Of a stretch of 64,000 nucleotides of DNA, positions 10,150-22,399 are shown one piece after another; the first letter of the stretch is position 1, and each line of letters opens with the position of its first letter. Made by a program: the position numbers and the translations under genes. This DNA is from Dentipellis sp. KUC8613 (taxonomy: Eukaryota > Basidiomycota > Agaricomycetes > Russulales > Hericiaceae), in assembly GCA_002286715.1 (NCBI GenBank), contig NSJX01000006.1, positions 806,001-870,000 on the forward strand, written 5' to 3'. The notes under the pieces were generated by a model that did not search any database, had not been told where the DNA came from, and saw nothing but the letters and a program-made list of their open reading frames with translations.

Positions 10150-12798
10150 ATGAGCAATCAAGGGCAGGATGCGAAGTTCTTTCAAAGGGGAAAGATACAG
10201 GTGCGTGCGTCAATATTTAGGCCATCTCTTATGTGTGATAGAAATTTCGTAGGAATTCCGTGCAGAGCTCCAGGCTGCCGAGACAAAGGACAAGAAATTC
10301 CTCAAGCGGAAGACGGTGCTGAAGAAGATAGTCGCTAACATAACCATGGGCAACGATAGTTGGTACCTGTTCCTCGTGGTCGCGCAGTCCCTCTCATGCT
10401 GACCCTCTGAATCCCACAAGTGTCGCCTCTGTTCACCGATGTAGTTCAGTGCCTGGGAACCCCATTACTGGAGATTAAGAAGAGTAAGTGACACCCGGAC
10501 GCCCAGCACTCACACAGCGCTGACAGCCTGAAGTGGTGTACCTCTTCCTCATTTACTACGGACGTACAAAGGCAGAACAAATCAATCTCGTCATTCCCAG
10601 CTTCCTCCAGGTGACTACAGGCTCGATTTACCAATGTCTAATCTTCGCTTACGGCACGCCAGGACTGCAATGACCGGAACCCTCTCATACGAGCCTTAGC
10701 CATACGGACCATGTCGTACATCCAAATCCCCGTCGTGACAGACGCCCTCACGGAGCAGCTGCGTCATCACCTCAAGGACCGAGACCCATACGTGCGCAAG
10801 ACTGCCGCGATTTGTGTCGCCAAACTTTACTCCGCTGACCCCAGAAAGGCGGAACGAGGTGGGTTCGTGGAGAAGCTGCGGGATTTGATGGTCGACAGTA
10901 ATGCGACCGTGGTGGCTAATGCCGTGGCCGCTCTGTCCGAAATCGGCGACCGTCCGGATGGTGTCATATTCAAATTGAATCTGACTGTAGCCAACAAACT
11001 CATTGCTGCGCTGGGCGAGAGTTCAGAGTGAGTGGCTAGCTTGCCTGTGAACGCACGTTCTGACAGTGTCCAAGATGGGGTCAGATCTATATTCTAGACT
11101 CATTACTACGTTATGTCCCCCAAACCCACGAGGATGCAGAGCTGATGGCCGAGCGCGTCATCGTACAGCTGCAACACGCCAACTCGGCCGTCGTTCTCAC
11201 GACTATCAAGCTTCTACTATACCTCATGAACTACATGGAAAATCGGAAGCTTATCGATCACATCTGCAAGAAAATGGGCCCACCACTAGGTATGCACCAC
11301 CGACGTGGCCGCTCTTGCTGAACTAACACCGCCCTCAGTGACCATGTTGTCTTCTGGACCCGAAGTGCAGTATGTCGCATTGAGGAATATATTGTTAATT
11401 ATTCAGCGACGTCCAACCGTGCTGAAGAACGACGTCAAAGTATTCTTCTGCAAATACAACGACCCAATCTTTGTCAAGCTAGCTAAGCTGGAGATAATGT
11501 ACCGCCTCGCAAGGGAAGAAAATGCTAAAGAGGTTCTCGCCGAGCTAGAAGAGTGCGTTTCTCCTTGTGCTTATGGCGTGGTCTAATTAATCCTTTGGGC
11601 GTTCAGGTATGCTTCGGAAGTCGATATTGACTTTGTCCGTAAGGCAGTTCGTTCAATTGGGCGCCTTGCGATAAAGGTCGAGCCAGCTGCCGATTCTTGT
11701 ATTCGGGCGCTCCTGGGCTTGATTGAGCACAAGGTTAACTACGTGGTGCAAGAAGCGGTCATCGTTATCAAGGACATCTTCCGTCGTTACCCCGGAAAGT
11801 ATGAAGGCATCATTCCTACGCTATGTGAGAATCTCGACGTTTTGGACGAACCGGAAGCAAAAGCGGCCATGATCTGGATCATCGGGCAATTTGCGGACAG
11901 AATAGACAATGCGGACGAGCTGATGGACGACTTGACATACAACTTCTTAGAGGAGTCCACCGAGGTCAGTGCACTGCCGCAGGGGTAATGTGAAATTACT
12001 CACTTGCCGCTGATAGGTACAACTGGCTTTGGTTACGGCAGCCGTGAAGCTGTTTGTCTACAAGTCTTCATCTGAAACTGTGAAGACGCTCGTGCACAAA
12101 GTCCTCAAATGGACAACAGAGGAAATTGACAATCCTGATCTTCGGGACCGCGGATTCATGTACTGGCGTCTGCTCGCCATCAATCCGGCCGTCGCGGGAG
12201 AAATCGTGTTGGCAGAAAAGCCTGCAATAACCACGGACGCTGACCGTATGGACCGAGGCGCTCTGGATCAGCTTCTACTCCACACTGGGACACTGGGTAG
12301 CATCTATCACAAGAACCCAGAGGTGAGGATTGCATCGTGGATCTCCCATCCTGTCGTCTGTCTAACTTAGTGATTTAGACATTTATCAGAGGCGCTGCAG
12401 GGAAGGCGCTCGTGGACAGCCCGGCCCTCAATGAAAATTCACGAGCGGTACTTGTCCCTCTCCAGCGGCCACGTCCGCCCACCGGTCCCATCGTCGTGGC
12501 GGGCCCTGGCCCTACAGAACCTGGTACACAGCAGTCACCGTTACCTTCCGCGGATATTGAGCGCAAGCCGGAGGCACCATTACCCGCCGAAATTGCTGGC
12601 GGCAGCGGCGACCTGCTCGACGTGGATGGGGATAGCGAGGGTGACGTGAACGAGAGCATATTGAACAAGTCGGGCGCCGAGCCGAGCGCAGATGCGGCGG
12701 ACCCGTACGCAAGCTTGGATAATGCGTTTGGGGCTTACATGGCGGACGAACCAAGACCTATGAACGGCTCGGGCCAGGGAGAGGATTTGCTATTCTAA
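10150..12798 (+). CDS. APL1: Beta-adaptin, AP-2 type large subunit
   Basis: Ten exons: 10150-10200, 10253-10358, 10421-10483, 10534-10610, 10663-11027, 11075-11289, 11339-11552, 11607-11964, 12017-12322, 12379-12798; 724 residues. Residues 10-580 form the HEAT-repeat adaptin trunk, with conserved stretches such as [51 protein letters not shown] and [16 protein letters not shown]. The N-terminal [16 protein letters not shown] and [12 protein letters not shown] resemble fungal AP-2 beta (Apl1) more than AP-1 beta (Apl2); that choice is judgement. The last 140 residues are a Pro/Asp-rich linker containing a clathrin-box-like LLDVD, with no appendage domain, as usual in fungi. Role: cargo and clathrin adaptor at the plasma membrane. 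Two acceptors end in AAG, and one donor is GTTGGT. Confidence 0.9.
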
Positions 12799-12931
12799 TC
12801 GCTACGTCTTGGTATCCCATGCATTTGGATCTATGTCCCCCTTCTGTCTCTGTCTTAGTATTGGTGTACAGCTGTGCAGTCTTGTAAACTAATATCGCTA
12901 CAAAAGATACCCTCCCCGCGTGCACCTAGGG

Positions 12932-13982
12932 TCATGGCGATTGCCCCTGGAGCAAATTCTTGATAGGCGCTGTCATTCGAGCAAAGCCGCTCTTCGGTCT
13001 GAGGGAGTTGTAATGCTGTGGAGGGAGTTAAAGCGCATCTGCTCATACAGACATCCGCACTACTCACCTCTCCGAGACCGTACATCTTCCGATGATAGCT
13101 GATCCTGATGACTCGGTGGTCCTTCGTGGTGTCCTTTTCCGGCTCTCCTGCCGGATCGTGCACCACTATCGGCGGATTCGAGCCTTGTATGACGTGGATG
13201 GGGATTCTGTAGACTCGGCATAGTGCACGGATTTCCGGCTCGCCGCCCCAGACGCCTGTGTCCCGCATTGCATCACAGTAGCCCTTGAATTCTTCGGGCG
13301 TCATCAGGCCGGAATCATCGTGCGTGGAGGGCAGAAAGGGCAGGAAGTCGTTGGGATGTGAATATATGTAGTCTGCAGCGGCCTGTCGGACAGTGATATA
13401 ATTCATCCTGTCCGCGCCGATCATGTAGATGATCTGCAGCTGGTCTGCGATGGCAGCAAACAGACAGTGGCCGTCGGGGTTGATCTGCAGAGTTTGTGAG
13501 CAATTATGCATTGTCCGAACGATCCGTGAAGCAGGCTCACTTCGTGAATCTCCACGCCAAGGTCGTCGCAGACGTCCCGAATCGCCTTCTCCTCTTCTTT
13601 CGTTTCGCGTTGTATCCTTGCATCAGCTTCTGAGTCGACGGGGCTCTGGTTCTCTGCTTTCGCAGCTACTTTCCGGGCCTTCCCGCGGTGATGGATATGA
13701 ATGAACATGGTGAAGAGCACGTTATGACACCGATCGTACCTGTCGTGCCATGAACCTGCTCTTGCTGTCCTTCTTCCCCTTGCTCTCATTCCGTGATGCC
13801 TCATTGGTCGACACGGCGTCGAGCACCGCCGCCGACTCTTGCCGCACAGTTTGGTCCTGATTGTCGAGCTGCGCGAACAGGTCGTCCATGAGCTCCTCAT
13901 TGTCGGCCTCATTTGGCGGAGGCGGAGTCGCGGCGCGGGTTGGCGAGAGGATTTTCTTGACCTTGTTTTTCTTGGACCCCAT
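12932..13982 (-). CDS. OTU2: OTU-domain deubiquitinase, OTUD6/Otu2 type
   Basis: Exons in coding order: 13982-13740, 13678-13541, 13484-13068, 13015-12932; 293 residues, the size of OTUD6 proteins. The N-terminal 125 residues are charged and helical (MGSKKNKVKK start, then a Lys/Glu-rich segment), typical for OTUD6 proteins, which associate with 40S ribosomes. The OTU domain follows, with Asp131 and the nucleophile Cys134 in NPDGHCLFAAIADQL and the catalytic His267 in LGEHYNSL. An intron splits the codon block just before His267. Role: removes ubiquitin from ribosome-associated substrates. It is convergent with the adaptin gene, with 133 bp between stops. Confidence 0.92.
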
Positions 13983-16900
13983 GGCGAAGCTGGTCTGCAA
14001 CGACTCGATGACACTGTGCGCGTCAAGTTGGAGACTCTGCGCTCCACGTGCCTAGACACTTGTGATCTTCCGACTTCGACGTGAACGTTTGCCGCGGAGT
14101 TGTGTCCTGGTCATCCTGCATGTCTTCGACGCACATCGGATCCGCTGCTTCCGCAACGCGTCTCTGAGTCACCCACCCGCGACGGCGACGGCGACATTCT
14201 GGCGACATCCGGCTTCGCACATACGACCGTGACCAGTGCGTTCTGATGATTCATCGTGCAGCTTACTCACTCGTACTGCTCGAATTCATTTATTGAAACA
14301 AACATGTCAGGTTCTCTTATGACGTCAATGCCAAATTGCTTGGAAGGTCGTCGAGTTGTTTAGCTATATAATCTAACTCGCACTCAAAGAACTCTCTTTG
14401 CACAAAAATGTGCTCCCGCCTGTGAGAGCGGCATCCTTTCAGAATTGATCTCGTTTTTACTTGTAGGTGGTGAAACTCTTCACGCGTCCTCCGCTCTGAG
14501 TCCGCGTCTCCACTGTCCTGACGACATGTTTGGTCAGGGCACTACTGGTGCCCTAGGCGAACCCCTGCCCGTGTTTCAGATTCGAATTCAGCCCAGCGCC
14601 TCGCCAGTCGCTTCTTCGAGCAAAGGTACAAGGAAATTGACACGGCCATATCATGCGCCGGTGGCGCGACAGACAGCCTTTGCGAACATCCATCCACAAG
14701 ATTAACTCGTATCGCAGTTGTTGGGGAAAGTGTATCTTATAGATGGCTTGATCGACACAAAGTTTATCGTAAAACACCGCCCGTTCAGAGGTCAGTTGAA
14801 TTGATGACATCGTTGCAACCAGGATCATACCACCGAACGCTGGGGATCACTTACGCAGACGTCTGTGCCCTCATGGATGTGGCACCCGGGGGCGCTGCAT
14901 CCACGCAGCTTCCGTGTTCTCCACCTCCATACATCCATGGAAGGAGCGTCCCGCTCGTTGACACACTGCGCGCTATTAACTCCAACAGGGAGGGTTGATT
15001 GAAAGGTACAACATGCGGCATTTCTCCCTCCGATGCTGATATCATCTATAGTGAGGTTTTCGGACTGAGCGAGTGCCCGACTTGGGAGGTGGATTCCCCC
15101 GATAATGGGTTCGTCAGTGGCCACTGACTTATACTGTATTGAACAGATGGCCAGCATCATCTATACCTACAGGCCGTGTCACCCAGCGCACAGTTCATCG
15201 TGGGTAAGAACACTGATAACCTTTTCCTGATACAAGGTACTGAAAAGAACTAGGAACTCATACCGGCAACCCGCAAGTTCGGGTTGGAGCTCGTAACGCA
15301 CCATCCCTTGGCGTAAACTTGCCAGTTTAACGCGCACAGAAATCAAGCACCAGGAGCTCATCCACAGTATCATCAAATAAGGATTCTTCACGAAACAGGC
15401 CTCCGACCATGCTTCTGATCCCTTATATTCGGGGAATGGCTTGTTCGGGTCCCTCTCGCGGACTCCATGTGAAAGGGACAATCAGAGGTGCTTCGAATTT
15501 TCAAAACCGTAGCGGCAAGCATGCGTATGTGCTTCTGTGACCCTCGGCAAGAAAACTTCATGTTTCGACAGAACAAGCTGAGCCCGGTATATCCAACAGG
15601 CTGTCGCGGCTTTGACGTTCTAGGCCTAACATATAGTAACCAGGTATGTCACCCATACATCGTATTCAATGTGCACATATCTCATCGATTATTCGATCAG
15701 AAAGCATATCTCGAGAAGTATTTTTGGTACTACGAGCAGTGTCCATATGCATCGGTACTAGAACTGGGACGAATCAACCTTCATATCGCGAGCGGGCGAG
15801 CCAGATTGAATGAGGGCGGAGTAATGCTGGGCCTGCACGGCTTCGAGGTCACCAGCCTAGAGTCGCCACGCCGCCTTTCCGCCATCGTTCCGCTTGCTAT
15901 TTTCGGTCTGCCATGGCGCTCATTAATTTGACTGACTGTAGAGCTTTCTGGAAGACCCTCTCAGGCTGTCCGTCACTATACCCTCAAATCACCGCAACGT
16001 GCTACTTCATTCTACGGTGTGGATCAGATCGGCCAGGTCCTGTTCATGGATATCTGTAATGTGAGAGAGTGCTCCTTGGTTAGTATATGTGCGCTGGTCC
16101 AGATCAATTGACCCACAACTAGGTGAGAATCCTGTTACTCGCATAATCAGCGCACCGAAGACGAGAGTCGCCAATAGAAATACAACTTCCCGATAGAGTC
16201 CGTATCACAACTCAAACCTACATCCGCAATTCACGTCTGTTGCAAGGTAGAGGTCTAACGCTGCTTCAGGAAATATTCTTGGAAGGCAAGACAAGGATCA
16301 TTACCACCGCAGGGGCGTCGACGCTCGTCTTAGAAGCTCGGATAGACGACCCGGTCAACGAAGGAACTCCCTTTTGCTAGTGCGTGGTGAGACCAGTTCA
16401 TGACAGCCGCTTGCATACGGTCCGACGAAACATCCCATTGTTGGCCCGGACCGTGGTGCTGTCTGCGTTTCAGGCACTGACCTGGTCCAGCGCCTCTTGA
16501 ATCGCTTTGGACAGAGGTGCAATGAGATCGGCACAACCAGAACATACGCAAATGGCGCGCCGCCGAGGAGAGAAGTTTCGTCCCTACATTGGACTAATAC
16601 AGATAGTAGGGGTCAGTGAAGGCCGCCCCATGCAGCGGGTCTGTCGACACCGTCACGGCCGGCCTTTCAAACATGCTCTCAACGCTTGAAACTGATGACT
16701 CCTCTACCAGGATCATGCCACTCAAGCCTGGTGATCATTCAGAGGAGCAGATACGCACAATGCTAGACGTATATTTGGAAAGCCTTCGTCCGCACAAATT
16801 CCATGTTATCTCGACGACAGCCTGAGCACCCCGTTCATTGTCACGTCGCGTGCTATCGGAGACCTCCACAAGGGAGGAGACCGTGGACTCGGAGACGATA

Positions 16901-17991
16901 CACAGTACGTTCTCCTCGGCCGAAGCTGACAATGATCTCAGACCAATCCTTACTGAGTAATCGTCTGGCCTGAAAGGTATTCTGTTGATGGTGTGTCTTT
17001 GAAATTGACAGATACGAAATAACCAGGTGGCCCGTAGTATCCACATTTGCTAGGTGAATTCCTTCAACCCAACTTTCACCCACTGTGTATCGGAGGTAAG
17101 GATCAATATTCTTCGTATAGACCGTAGGGTCACATCGAAGCTGGACTCTACAGTAAAATGCGATAAGCCGCATCATCGAGTCAAAAGCCGGTCGCGGCGA
17201 TTCGCAAGTCTTCGTCTGAGACTCATAACGTACAACTCCCGGGCGCAAGTCCGCCGATGCTGCGCAAAACATACGACGTGCTCTCGGACACTTCCAATTT
17301 CGTCAGCGGCGGATTTTTTACCGGACGTCGTTGGAGGATAAGGATGTGGTGGATCCTTCTGATCCGTCGGTCGTAAAAGTGTTGAGCTTGCGCTGATCAT
17401 TCACGGTCGCTACGCCAGGCTTGACAATGAGAAGCGTTGAAATCTATTCGAGCCGCTGCTGTAAGTGTCAGTCTCTGCGCTTCCTTCTGTGATGTAGCGG
17501 AGCAAGCCTCGAGCGCCGTGCCGGAACTCGAAGGACAAATACGATCGCACGTTCGCGGAGATAGGAAATTGCTGGCTCAAATGTCACCCTCTGTTCCGGC
17601 TCGTGACAGAGGACATTTAGGTGCAATTTTGACGGAACACGTTTGCGGAACATTCGGAACCCAGAGAAATGTGTGTTGAAGCTTGACCGTTCCATGAGGC
17701 AAATGAAATGGTTGGGTAAAATGCCTCGTTCTATACCTAGCAATAAAATATCCATCAGTTCGCGAAATTGCCAGCGTTGTGCGATGAAGAGACCGAGAGC
17801 TGTGTGAAAGTTCCCAGTGGATTTCGAGTCACTATTTGCTTGAGTCGCGTCAGACGCGCCTCGAGGACGCGTCGCCACTTTGCTATTACCGCATTCGGGT
17901 CGAGCACTCTCTGACTGACCAACCACTTCTCCGGCAGACAATCTGCCCATCGTTTTACTCTAGAGCAACCCGGCACGCGCTATCGTGAAAA
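13983..17991. other. 4-kb stretch without a recognisable intact gene
   Basis: Between the OTU gene and UBA3. Both strands hold only short ORFs broken by stops; the longest are about 140 codons (plus 15488-15931, minus 17272-16853). On the minus strand two separated segments look related at low identity. One, near 15,310-15,270, reads LRQGMVRYELQPEL. The other, near 17,240-17,200, reads LRPGVVRYESQTKT. This could be a decayed or duplicated gene, or a fast-evolving intron-rich gene I cannot assemble. Base composition is lower in GC than the flanking genes. No transposon ends, tRNA or known domain could be identified. Confidence 0.5.
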
Positions 17992-19621
17992 ATGGCCACT
18001 GCAGCGGTTCTCACCAACGGGACTTCGACGTCGAGCGACTGGCACGACCGCTACTACCATGTGGATCAGATCCTGGATAGGCCAGGTCCCCGCACGGATC
18101 CCTCATTCATGGCTGGTGATGGCGTGAGCGTCTACTCGTCGGCACAAATATACCGGTCAATTGACTCTTGGACAGGTGAAAGAGTTCCTGCGCAATCAAT
18201 GCAAGATTCTGGTCATCGGGGCTGGTGGCTTGGGGTGTGAGATCTTGGCCAACCTCGCTTTGTCTGGATTCAAGGATATCCACGTTATCGACATGGACAC
18301 GATTGACATCAGTAACCTCAATAGACAGTTCCTGTTCAGGTGCATCCGCGGTCGTTTGTCTGGTGTCCCAACGCGTGCTGACCTTTGTGTGAAGGCCGAA
18401 GGACGTCGGGCAACCGAAGGCTATCGTTGCAGCAGAATATATTATGAAGCGTGTGCCGGGTGTAAAGGTGTCTCCGTGAGTATCCCAGACTCTCACTTTG
18501 CTGTGCATATTTATGGCTGCCTAAGATATTACGGCAAGATTCAGGACAAGGACGACGCATACTACATGCAGTTCAACCTTGTCATCTGTGGTCTCGATTC
18601 CGTAGAAGCACGGAGATGGATCAACGCCACCCTGGTAAACTTGGTCGACCCTGAAATCCCCGAGAGCTTGAAACCCCTCATTGATGGAGGCACAGAAGGT
18701 GTGATTCTCGAAACCTCTGATAGAAAGAAAGTACAGAATATTGAAGTGAATATCAGGCTTCAAGGGCCAGGCTCGTGTCATCCTCCCCACTGTCACGTCT
18801 TGTTACGAGTGCTCTCTAGACATGCTCAACAAGCCGACCGCATTCCCCATCTGTACAATTGCCAACACCCCACGTCTTCCCGAACACTGCATAGAATGGG
18901 CCTCGGTCTTAGAGTGGCCTCGCGTACAAGGAGGTATGGTGCACGCGTTTCCTGTCTCGACGTTATGCCAATCGATGGCCGTGTAGACAAGAAGATGGAT
19001 ACCGATGACCCTGAGCACATCAACTGGCTATACACCGTCGCTTCTGCCCGAGCGAAGGAGTTCAAGATCGAGGGTGTCACTTGGTCGTTGACCCAAGGTG
19101 TCGTCAAGAACATCATCCCGGCCATCGCATCCACAAATGCAATCATCGCCGCATCATGTTGCAACGAGGCGTTCAAAATTGCAACGAGCTCGGCAGCATA
19201 CCTCAATAACTACTTCATGCTTATTGGAACAGACGGCGTGTACTCCTACACGTTTGAGCACGAGAAGCGAGATGATTGCCCAGTCTGTGGCGGCGAGTCC
19301 CTTGACATCTCTATTCCCCGAACTTGGACCGTCGAACGTCTGATTGAGATGCTGGTTGAGAAGCAAGATATGTGCGTTACAACGTCCTGCTCTCTGCTCT
19401 TCATTGTATCGATACATTGTTCCCTTTCCAGCCAAATCAAGAAGCCTTCGCTATCGACAGCGACAAGCCAGATCTACTTCCAAGCACCACCACAGCTTGA
19501 AGAGGCCACACGTCCCAACTTGGAGAAGCAAGTCTCCGACCTGGTCCCAGACGGAGGAGAGGTCACAGTCACCGCATCGACTCTGCCCTTCAGCCTGTTC
19601 TTGAGGATCACCTACACTTAG
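17992..19621 (+). CDS. UBA3: NEDD8-activating enzyme E1 catalytic subunit UBA3
   Basis: Exons 17992-18123, 18176-18339, 18395-18475, 18526-18698, 18757-18933, 18987-19371, 19432-19621; 433 residues. The adenylation domain has the nucleotide loop KILVIGAGGLGCEILANLAL (54-73) and DMDTIDISNLNRQFLF. The catalytic Cys216 sits in AFPICTIANTPRLPEHCIEW. The structural zinc is bound by the CxxC pairs SCYEC and CPVC. The C-terminal ubiquitin-fold region ends SLFLRITYT. With the AOS1-like partner ULA1 it activates NEDD8/Rub1 for transfer to UBC12 and cullins. Introns 2 and 3 end in AAG. It is convergent with the P450 gene, 205 bp between stops. Confidence 0.95.
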
Positions 19622-19826
19622 ACGTTACCAGTGACACATTGCTGTTGTGCCTCCGCTCTGTATATCATGCTGTCAAGCTGTGCAATGAACGTTGCCATTC
19701 GCCGACATCATACAGCAACATTGTCTGATTCAGAGGTGGGATATGTGCATACGAAAGCTAACAAGTACACAGTTGGCTGGAACATATCTTACGAAACACG
19801 TCGCGGACACGCCAGACTCTTTTCCT

Positions 19827-21938
19827 TCAGAAGCGTGGCTTGAAGACCAGAGGGACTTCCTGTCCCGCTGGAAAGCCTGCGAAGCCATCGCACATCCACA
19901 TATCGAGCTGACCGTCCACGTCAGATCCGCTTTTTGGAAATCACGCAAAACGTGGTACAAACCTTTCTGTCTTTGGGAAGCTCGATATCGAAGTATCGGA
20001 CAAACGTGACCACGATAATCTGCCGAGGCGAAATTTTAGTATCTTATCGAGGACGTCGTTGGGTAAGACGAGACTGACTCGAAGGACCATCTGTGCGAGA
20101 CTATTATGGGACGTCAAGACACGCTCGGCTGGTGGAAGTCCAAACATACGTACTTTTCGCCGGCACAACTACGACCGCCATACCCGAAAGCAATCATTTG
20201 CGACTGCAGTACGTTTGAGAATAAGTACATTGGCTGAAATCAACCAGGCATGGGCTCACCTTGTCGATGACGTTGGGCGCGAGCCACCTATCGGGATTGA
20301 AGGTTTCGGCGGACGGGTAAATGTCCTCTTGTCTGTGCGTGCTCCAGGACGAGGTTCCGATCACCGTGCCCGGAGGGATCTCATATCCCAGGATATTCAG
20401 CGTCCTTGCACTTGGGACAATTCGAGGGAGATACGTCGGTGCCGTGCCGTACAGCCGCAGGGCTGCGAGAATGATTCCTGTTAATCACCTAATATAATGA
20501 GAGGCGTGGGCTTACATTCTTGAATGACTGCCGTCAAGTAGGGGAGGGTCTTCAGAGTTTGAATTTTCGGTATGGAAGCCTGGTCATGCATGACTTCGTC
20601 CAGCTCTGAGCGCAGCTTTTGTATGACGTGAGGGTGGCAAGCCAAACCCCAACAGAAGTACGAGAGAGTTGTTGCAACCGTGTCTATACCCGCCAAGCTA
20701 CCGGAGGACGTTATCACTGTAAAGCCGTATAGTGGCACTCTTAGGCTTACAGGTGGTCCGCGGATTCGCCCTGCTTCAGCTGGTCATCAAGATTGGACGC
20801 AAGAATCCTCGCCACGAGGGGCACGCGTTCAGCATCGTCAAATTTGCCTGCCTTTGCATCCTGCTTGGTTTGTTGCAGTCCTTGGCAGACGAACTGCGCT
20901 GGAGTGAGTGGCACTGTCTAAATTAGGAGGAGAACGCCGGTCTTACGTCTGTCAGGACCTTCGGGGACGCAACAATTCGCTGCCATGCGGGATGCGGAAT
21001 ATAGCTGACAATTTTCCACGCCCAGTGGGGGAGGTTGAACTCCTTCGGTTGCATCAATTGACATCTATGCAGACGGGTCATGCGAGACGTGCACTCACCA
21101 CGGTCTGGTACTTGGGAGTGTCGTGCACAGCCGCCGTCAAGGGGTCGATGCCTCCACTGGCCCATATTTTGACTGCATCCGACTCGAGGTCGAAGTTGGT
21201 GCGCACCAATATTTCGGTCTATCCATATAAGATAGGTTATAGATCTTGAAGGCAAGCAACGAAGTGGGCTAACCATAAGATGCCGGAGCATGATAAGACA
21301 GTCGAAAGGATTCTTTCCTTTTTCATCTTGCAGACGCTGGACCAGCGGAAATATGCTCTCGAGGATGTCGGGCTCATATTTCTCTAGATGAAAGTAAGTG
21401 CGGCTTTGAGTAGTAGACGATACCAGAGACTTGCCGATATTGCTGGTCACATACTGCCCTGAAGAAGCCCTTCGCACTCGAGCATGTTCAACCGTGTCAC
21501 TTCGGATGAAGAATCTCGTCAAGCGCACAGGATATAGGACAGCTGATCAAGAGCTTACAGGATAGTTATCGCCGCATTATTTCCATCTAGTCTCAGAGAA
21601 AGGTACGCCGAGTGTTTGTCGAATTTTGGATAGACGATTTTGTTGGTCGGACCGTCCACAAACATGACCCGGTTGGGAGCGATACGCACCGGTCCGTATT
21701 TCTTCACTTGACTCTCAATCGCATGGCATAGGTCGAAAGAGATCGTATGGTACGAGATCCACAGATCTGATATGGCCGCATACCATGGACCAGGAACAGA
21801 GCGTAGGGGGTGGAAGAAGAGCCTGTAAACAAACAGGGAGAGCTGGTAGAATCCCACCATCCATAGCAAAGCTACGATGATGCCCTGAGTATCAATATGG
21901 GTGACCTGAGGAAGCAGTTCGGTGAAGCTCGTAGCCAT
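19827..21938 (-). CDS. Cytochrome P450 monooxygenase, class E group I, membrane-anchored
   Basis: Eleven exons in coding order: 21938-21559, 21514-21274, 21218-21099, 21042-20947, 20917-20751, 20697-20516, 20462-20260, 20203-20154, 20100-20079, 20019-19963, 19907-19827; 532 residues. An N-terminal anchor helix precedes the hinge FFHPLRSVPGPW. Core motifs are the I-helix AGIDT (337-341), the K-helix E395-S-L-R398, the PERF-like FNPDRW, and the haem loop FGYGGRSCAG with Cys476. Exon 9 is only 22 nt. The family resembles fungal P450s of the pisatin-demethylase kind (CYP57 and relatives), but the substrate is unknown. Several introns are placed by frame alone; the fourth exon uses an AAG acceptor. 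It is the only secondary-metabolism-type gene in its immediate neighbourhood. Confidence 0.92.
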
Positions 21939-22399
21939 GGTGGAGAGCGATAAGCCGCATCGCACATAGACTGTTTATATCTCAACGTACTCGTGCCGAG
22001 GGAAGAGAAGTGTCTGGATAGAAACTCACTGACTGATGTGGAAGTAGAAAGCGCCCATGTAACGGAGCCTTATCTATTGATGTCAGTAGAACAATAGCTG
22101 CAGTTATCCAAAAGCTTTTTCATTACCAAATATTGGCCTATATGGTTTGAGAAACGTTGCAGCTCATACAAAGAATCACATAGGTATAACAGTGTGGAAC
22201 ATTCATCTGCAAGAGCAGTTGCCAGCTGTCGCAAACTTGCAAGCGCCCAATGGCCTGCTCCACGTGGGTTAGGGTCTGCTGACTCAGCCGGATTGGGCAC
22301 CGAGTCCTGTTCCCCGAGCTGCACTGGGTTCAGTCTGTTGCTGACTTTCTCCAACCACCACCATCTGCTACCTACTTTCCCCTTCTTAACCCCCAAAAC
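21939..22399. other. Divergent promoter between P450 and SLT11
   Basis: 461 bp between two divergent start codons. Only the P450 TATA box and a C/T-rich leader just before the SLT11 ATG are visible. Confidence 0.55.
21974..21979 (-). promoter_or_regulatory. TATA box of the P450 gene
   Basis: TATAAA on the minus strand, about 36 bp upstream of the ATG at 21938. If used, it implies a very short leader or an alternative downstream start. Confidence 0.4.

Noticed and set aside
12674..12798. Search for a beta-adaptin appendage domain downstream of the trunk
   Set aside because: The frame stops after a disordered linker and the next gene is on the other strand; lack of the ear is normal in fungal beta-adaptins, so not a truncation.
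14526..15000. Plus-strand frame reading FFEQRYKEIDTAIS and RIAVVGESVSYRWL, considered as an Hsp70-like fragment
   Set aside because: The resemblance is to a single loose helix-strand pattern; no ATPase signatures or neighbouring exons could be found.
16853..17272. 139-codon minus-strand frame considered as an intact gene
   Set aside because: No ATG-anchored conserved domain, stops in adjacent segments, and no consistent exon chain. Kept only as part of the unresolved 4-kb region.
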